Part shown: in pieces, positions 61,690-64,000 of the stretch
Numbering within the stretch: the first letter of the stretch is position 1
Layout: each line of letters starts with the position of its first letter
Translations under genes and position numbers: made by a program
Notes under the pieces: model-generated
What the model saw: the letters and a program-made list of their open reading frames with translations, nothing else
Told to the model about the DNA's origin: nothing
Databases searched by the model: none
Assembly (NCBI RefSeq): GCF_039645565.1
Contig: NZ_CP147914.1
Location: 1,299,573 to 1,363,572 of the forward strand
Reading direction: 5' to 3'
Origin: Sulfurimonas sp. HSL1-2
GTDB taxonomy: Bacteria; Campylobacterota; Campylobacteria; Campylobacterales; Sulfurimonadaceae
DNA: 64,000 nucleotides

Positions 61690-61704
61690 ATTAATAGTTA
61701 TCGT
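61690..61704 (+). other. attI-like 5' junction of the cassette array
   Basis: AATAGTTATCG contains the core GTTATC at 61697, in the G-TTRRRY form used by integron integrases. The bases TTATC at the start of the first cassette match the inverted R'' box (AGATAAC) of that cassette's own attC, so the recombination point is between 61697 and 61698. No further attC lies upstream. It may be an attI site or the scar of a lost one. Confidence 0.55.
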
Positions 61705-61718
61705 GAAAGAGAAAAAGT

Positions 61719-61919
61719 ATGAAAATAGAATGTATTAATTGTTCATATGTTGAAATAACAGATGATGATGGCAGTAAGTATTGTTTGGCTAGTGATATAT
61801 TTTTAAATATTATTGAAGAACAAAAAAAGGATATTAAAAGTAACAGTCCTTACCCATATATCTATGGTACAGCAGCATTGCAAAGTTTTTATGACACATA
61901 CCCGGAATGTTGTATTTAA
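61719..61919 (+). CDS. Cassette 1: hypothetical Cys-rich small protein
   Basis: I do not recognise this 66-aa protein. It has Cys5, Cys8 (CINC), Cys22 and a terminal CC pair, so a small metal site is possible. It is AT-rich and lies 21 bases inside the first cassette, with a GAAAGAGAAAA ribosome-binding site. The stop is just before the cassette's attC, which is the normal arrangement. Confidence 0.6.
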   Translation: MKIECINCSYVEITDDDGSKYCLASDIFLNIIEEQKKDIKSNSPYPYIYGTAALQSFYDTYPECCI

Positions 61920-61924
61920 ATGCG

Positions 61925-61996
61925 AGATAACAAATCAAAGGAGACCAATCAAAAACCCGCGGGCGGCTTTTTGATTGCTCATTTTAAACGTTATCT
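61925..61996 (+). repeat. attC site 1
   Basis: R'' AGATAAC (61925-61931) pairs exactly with R' GTTATCT (61990-61996). Between them lies an inner stem CAATCAAAAA/TTTTTGATTG around a GC-rich loop (CCCGCGGGCGG). GAC and CTC extend the stem with one mismatch. The crossover is between 61990 and 61991. The GC core followed by T5 could also act as a terminator. Confidence 0.82.
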
Positions 61997-62011
61997 TAAA
62001 AAGGAGTATAG

Positions 62012-62371
62012 ATGCTTGCATGGGGAATAGGTATTGTGGTTGTACTGACTGCACTTTATTTTTTGGCCAAAAAATTCGAAAGCCTGAAAAATGTGCCAAC
62101 AGAAAAATTGTATGAAACACTGGAAGATGAGAATCAATACAGGTTTTGGTTCAAATCAATCGAGGAACTTGTGCGCAGAGGTGAAGATATGACATATCTG
62201 AAAAACAAGCTCCTGGATGGTTTGGAATCTACCATTCTTAGAGATAGAGTTTTTGCTTCAGAGTCCTACAAAGCAATTTTTCCAAATGTATTACAGTCTA
62301 TTGGATATAAACCGAACAAAGAGCCGGATGAAGATATGCGTGTCAAACTTGCAGCCCTAAGAACGAAATAG
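62012..62371 (+). CDS. Cassette 2, gene 1: single-TM hypothetical protein
   Basis: The 119-aa protein has one N-terminal TM helix (residues 2-20, WGIGIVVVLTALYFLAKK) and a cytoplasmic helical domain (EKLYETLEDENQYRFWFKSI). It is not recognised. The start has a strong AAAAAGGAG ribosome-binding site within the cassette. It is followed after 11 bases by a second gene in the same cassette. Confidence 0.65.
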   Translation: MLAWGIGIVVVLTALYFLAKKFESLKNVPTEKLYETLEDENQYRFWFKSIEELVRRGEDMTYLKNKLLDGLESTILRDRVFASESYKAIFPNVLQSIGYKPNKEPDEDMRVKLAALRTK

Positions 62372-62382
62372 GAAATCGAATT

Positions 62383-62919
62383 ATGAAATATGTCGGAATT
62401 ATTTTATTAGTCCTGGTTGGATACTTTATTTGGCACTTCGTCATTCAAAACAAGCCCATTGTCATAGCAACATCAAATTCAGGCAAAAAGGTTTCCGGAA
62501 CTCTAAAGTTACCAATACAAGCCAATCAATTGACTATTCAAATTCAAAACAATGAACATAACACTGTTATTACAGGCATCAAAGTATCCAGAGATGTGCA
62601 TGACAGTTTGGGATTATCTGCTCCTAATGGCTTTCATCAAGAAGCAATGGCATTTGAAGATAGCGATGACACTGAAACAAAAGAATACGTAAAAAAATTC
62701 AATGCAGAGACTGTTCGGTATGATGGCAACTATAAAATCGGACCAAACCAAAAGGCAGAGCTGATCTTCCCAATAACCAATCTGGATGATTTACACGGGG
62801 AAATAGACTTTACATATGAACATAAACTTGGGTTTGGCGGTTCGATTTCCTTCTTTTCTGTACAGCTAAATCCTGAAAGAAAATCATCTGATGAAGACAA
62901 TCTCACAAGTAATGGATAA
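62383..62919 (+). CDS. Cassette 2, gene 2: membrane-anchored beta-rich protein
   Basis: The 178-aa protein has one N-terminal TM helix (residues 3-20, YVGIILLVLVGYFIWHFV) and a beta-rich domain probably outside the membrane (GKKVSGTLKLPIQANQLTIQ, IDFTYEHKLGFGGSISFF). It is not recognised. With the first gene it forms a two-gene cassette, suggesting that the two membrane proteins act together. Confidence 0.65.
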   Translation: MKYVGIILLVLVGYFIWHFVIQNKPIVIATSNSGKKVSGTLKLPIQANQLTIQIQNNEHNTVITGIKVSRDVHDSLGLSAPNGFHQEAMAFEDSDDTETKEYVKKFNAETVRYDGNYKIGPNQKAELIFPITNLDDLHGEIDFTYEHKLGFGGSISFFSVQLNPERKSSDEDNLTSNG

Positions 62920-62927
62920 TCGTCATA

Positions 62928-62999
62928 AGATAACAAATCACAGGAGACCAATCAAAAACCCGCGGGCGGCTTTTTGATTGCTCATTTTAAACGTTATAC
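62928..62999 (+). repeat. attC site 2
   Basis: R'' AGATAAC (62928-62934) is the exact reverse complement of GTTATCT, the start of its own cassette at 61990. R' here is GTTATAC (62993-62999), whose last six bases belong to cassette 3. The central region is the same as attC 1 except for one base in the spacer. Confidence 0.85.
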
Positions 63000-63013
63000 A
63001 GAAGGACACTTGA

Positions 63014-63439
63014 ATGATTCTTGAAAGTCTCGGACTGACATCATATGACATCGCTCTTCTTGTCGGTTGCCCAATCGGCGCTGTTATTGGTAGCCTGGCA
63101 CAGGCTATAGTTAAGAGTATTGATCTTGAGGGACCGCCTACAAACGAAGATGACATGAAGATAGCATCCAAGGAGCTTCAAGAATTACGTGGTACGTGGC
63201 TATATCTTAGGATGGTTCTAGGTGGCATCCTTGGCATTGTTTTAGGGTTGTACTTTATTGGCTCCATCCAACCTTCCGCTGCAACTGTCGCGAAGATCAT
63301 TGCTTTGTCAATAATTGCAGGATATGCGGCACCTAAAGTTTGGGAAGCGCAGGAACGCATCGTCGAAGCAAAGTTGAAGAAGATAGCCGACAGAGAAGAA
63401 GCTAATGACTCGGCTGCTGAGCGTGAAAATTCCATATAA
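63014..63439 (+). CDS. Cassette 3: three-TM hypothetical membrane protein
   Basis: The 141-aa protein has three predicted TM helices (about 12-33, 63-85, 89-108) and a charged helical C-terminus (EAQERIVEAKLKKIADREE). It is not recognised. The start has an AGAAGGACAC ribosome-binding site 14 bases into the cassette, and its TAA lies inside the R'' box of attC 3, a compact arrangement often seen in integron cassettes. Confidence 0.68.
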   Translation: MILESLGLTSYDIALLVGCPIGAVIGSLAQAIVKSIDLEGPPTNEDDMKIASKELQELRGTWLYLRMVLGGILGIVLGLYFIGSIQPSAATVAKIIALSIIAGYAAPKVWEAQERIVEAKLKKIADREEANDSAAERENSI

Positions 63440-63505
63440 CAAATCAGAGGAGACTAATCAAACACCCGCGGGCGGCTTTTTGATTGCTCATTTTAAACGT
63501 TAGGC
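63434..63505 (+). repeat. attC site 3
   Basis: R'' ATATAAC (63434-63440) against the cassette start GTTATAC gives one mismatch; R' is GTTAGGC (63499-63505), a consensus GTTRRRY. The centre carries a few changes from attC 1, but the GC core CCCGCGGGCGG and T5 remain. Confidence 0.82.
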
Positions 63506-63510
63506 TAAGA

Positions 63511-63939
63511 ATGAAAAAGTATCTTCTTTATCTACTTCTATTGCTTACTGGACTTTTGAATAGCTTTGCGGTCATTGCTTTGGCAGGTATTTTCTATCCC
63601 TTAGATGTAATAACATGGACAGTCAAAATGCTAAAAGAGCTTGAGCTCATTTACCTTGGATCATTTGCTGTGTACTTTATAGCTCAGTCGACTTTAGCAT
63701 TAATCAGTCTTCCATTTTTTCTATTATCAGCATACATGTTCACTCGCTATACCAGAATGAGTACTAACACAATAAGTACACTAAGTTCAACCGGAGTAGC
63801 ATTATTCGTAGCTATAGCAGGATACGTTGACGATCCAGGACCACTAATCTATCTACTTGACTTACTCATCCTTGTCATAATGAACGCAACTAGTATTTAT
63901 GCAATGGAGAAGCATTTAAAGGCACGTGAATATGCATAA
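63511..63939 (+). CDS. Cassette 4: four-TM hypothetical membrane protein
   Basis: The 142-aa protein is very hydrophobic with about four TM helices and short loops, starting MKKYLLYLLLLLTGLLNS. It is not recognised. ATG 63511 is 12 bases into the cassette with a weak ribosome-binding site (AGGCTAAG) partly formed by the R' box; an in-frame ATG at 63484 would lie in the previous attC. The TAA is inside the R'' box of attC 4. Confidence 0.65.
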   Translation: MKKYLLYLLLLLTGLLNSFAVIALAGIFYPLDVITWTVKMLKELELIYLGSFAVYFIAQSTLALISLPFFLLSAYMFTRYTRMSTNTISTLSSTGVALFVAIAGYVDDPGPLIYLLDLLILVIMNATSIYAMEKHLKAREYA

Positions 63940-64000
63940 CAAATCAGTGGAGACCAATCAAAAACCCGCAGGCGGCTTTTTGATTGGTCATTTTAAACGT
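63934..64000 (+). repeat. attC site 4, cut by the window end
   Basis: R'' GCATAAC (63934-63940) pairs with the cassette start GTTAGGC except for one base. The inner stem is longer here, because GACC/GGTC pairs fully. The window ends at the GT of R' (63999-64000), so at least one more cassette or flank follows. Confidence 0.8.

Larger units (their letters stand above)
61698..64000 (+). mobile_element. Integron gene-cassette array (four cassettes visible, continues past window)
   Basis: Four units follow head to tail: 61698-61990, 61991-62993, 62994-63499 and 63500 to about 63999. Each holds one or two plus-strand genes and ends with a conserved attC-like site. In each unit the 7-base R'' box is complementary to the unit's own first bases plus the preceding G: exact in unit 2, with one mismatch in units 1, 3 and 4, as expected for excised circles. 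The genes are AT-rich, small and unlike the neighbours. No integrase gene is visible. Confidence 0.83.

Noticed and set aside
61935-62120. Minus-strand reading frame across attC 1 and a similar one at 62938-63171
   Set aside because: Both share the same C-terminal residues only because they read through the same attC repeat in reverse; there is no ribosome-binding site and the real genes are on the other strand.
61925-64000. CRISPR array made of the repeated sites near the window end
   Set aside because: The repeats are about 72 bases, spaced 430-930 bases apart, and separated by genes. CRISPR repeats are shorter with regular spacers of about 30-40 bases.
1-64000. tRNA or rRNA genes
   Set aside because: I read the gaps for T-loop and acceptor patterns and saw none; an isolated divergent tRNA cannot be fully excluded by eye.

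Overview
The window is a GC-rich stretch of a Campylobacterota (former Epsilonproteobacteria) chromosome, probably a Sulfurimonas/Sulfuricurvum-type chemolithotroph rather than a gut pathogen. The best clue is the gene order gatC ... cvpA-fur-lysS-glyA-DUF1882-SPOR protein ... aroE, which as I recall matches the block known from Campylobacter jejuni. Class II DAHP synthase, a HugZ-type protein and a nikKLMQO-type nickel ECF transporter fit the same phylum. The genus is an inference. Genes are tightly packed, often with ATGA/TGATG overlaps, and many start at GTG or TTG.

Layout. 1-6.1 kb: the start of a gph-type phosphatase, then mlaA-mlaC-RND lipid transport genes and a membrane-bound receiver protein with a periplasmic SPOR-like domain. 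6.1-10 kb (minus strand): ferrochelatase, two alpha/beta hydrolases and an FAD oxidoreductase. 10.2-20 kb: an accessory-looking plus-strand stretch. It holds a large metalloprotease with an inserted hemopexin propeller, a nitroreductase, a Bcr/CflA exporter, a GNAT protein, a J-domain protein, a diguanylate cyclase and an AT-rich orphan gene. 20-26.7 kb: glyS, a HugZ-like protein, cardiolipin synthase, superoxide reductase, a UDG-like protein and a periplasmic protein. 26.6-40.9 kb (minus strand): a long glycogen/alpha-glucan cluster (glgP-like, pgi, glgB, two glgA, galT-like, GH57, a nucleotidyltransferase fused to a mutase-like domain, a CBM48 protein) with no glgC. 41-53 kb: housekeeping genes (gatC, pilT, DAHP synthase, cvpA, fur, lysS, glyA, trpE, aroE, a lytic transglycosylase). 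52.9-57 kb: a nickel uptake operon of the nikKLMQO type with an extra outer-membrane protein. 57-61.5 kb: DUF4139 protein, APH/ATPase fusion, recR and a methyltransferase.

From about 61.7 kb to the window end the composition turns AT-rich. Four integron-type gene cassettes follow one another, each ending in a nearly identical attC-like site of about 72 bp. In each, the 5' R'' box is complementary, exactly or nearly, to the first bases of its own cassette. No integron integrase is visible in the window. The array runs past base 64000.

The other unexplained item is a pair of about 84-nt structured RNA-like elements (42891-42973 and 47177-47260). They share sequence blocks and show compensatory stem changes. 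One lies directly upstream of glyA.
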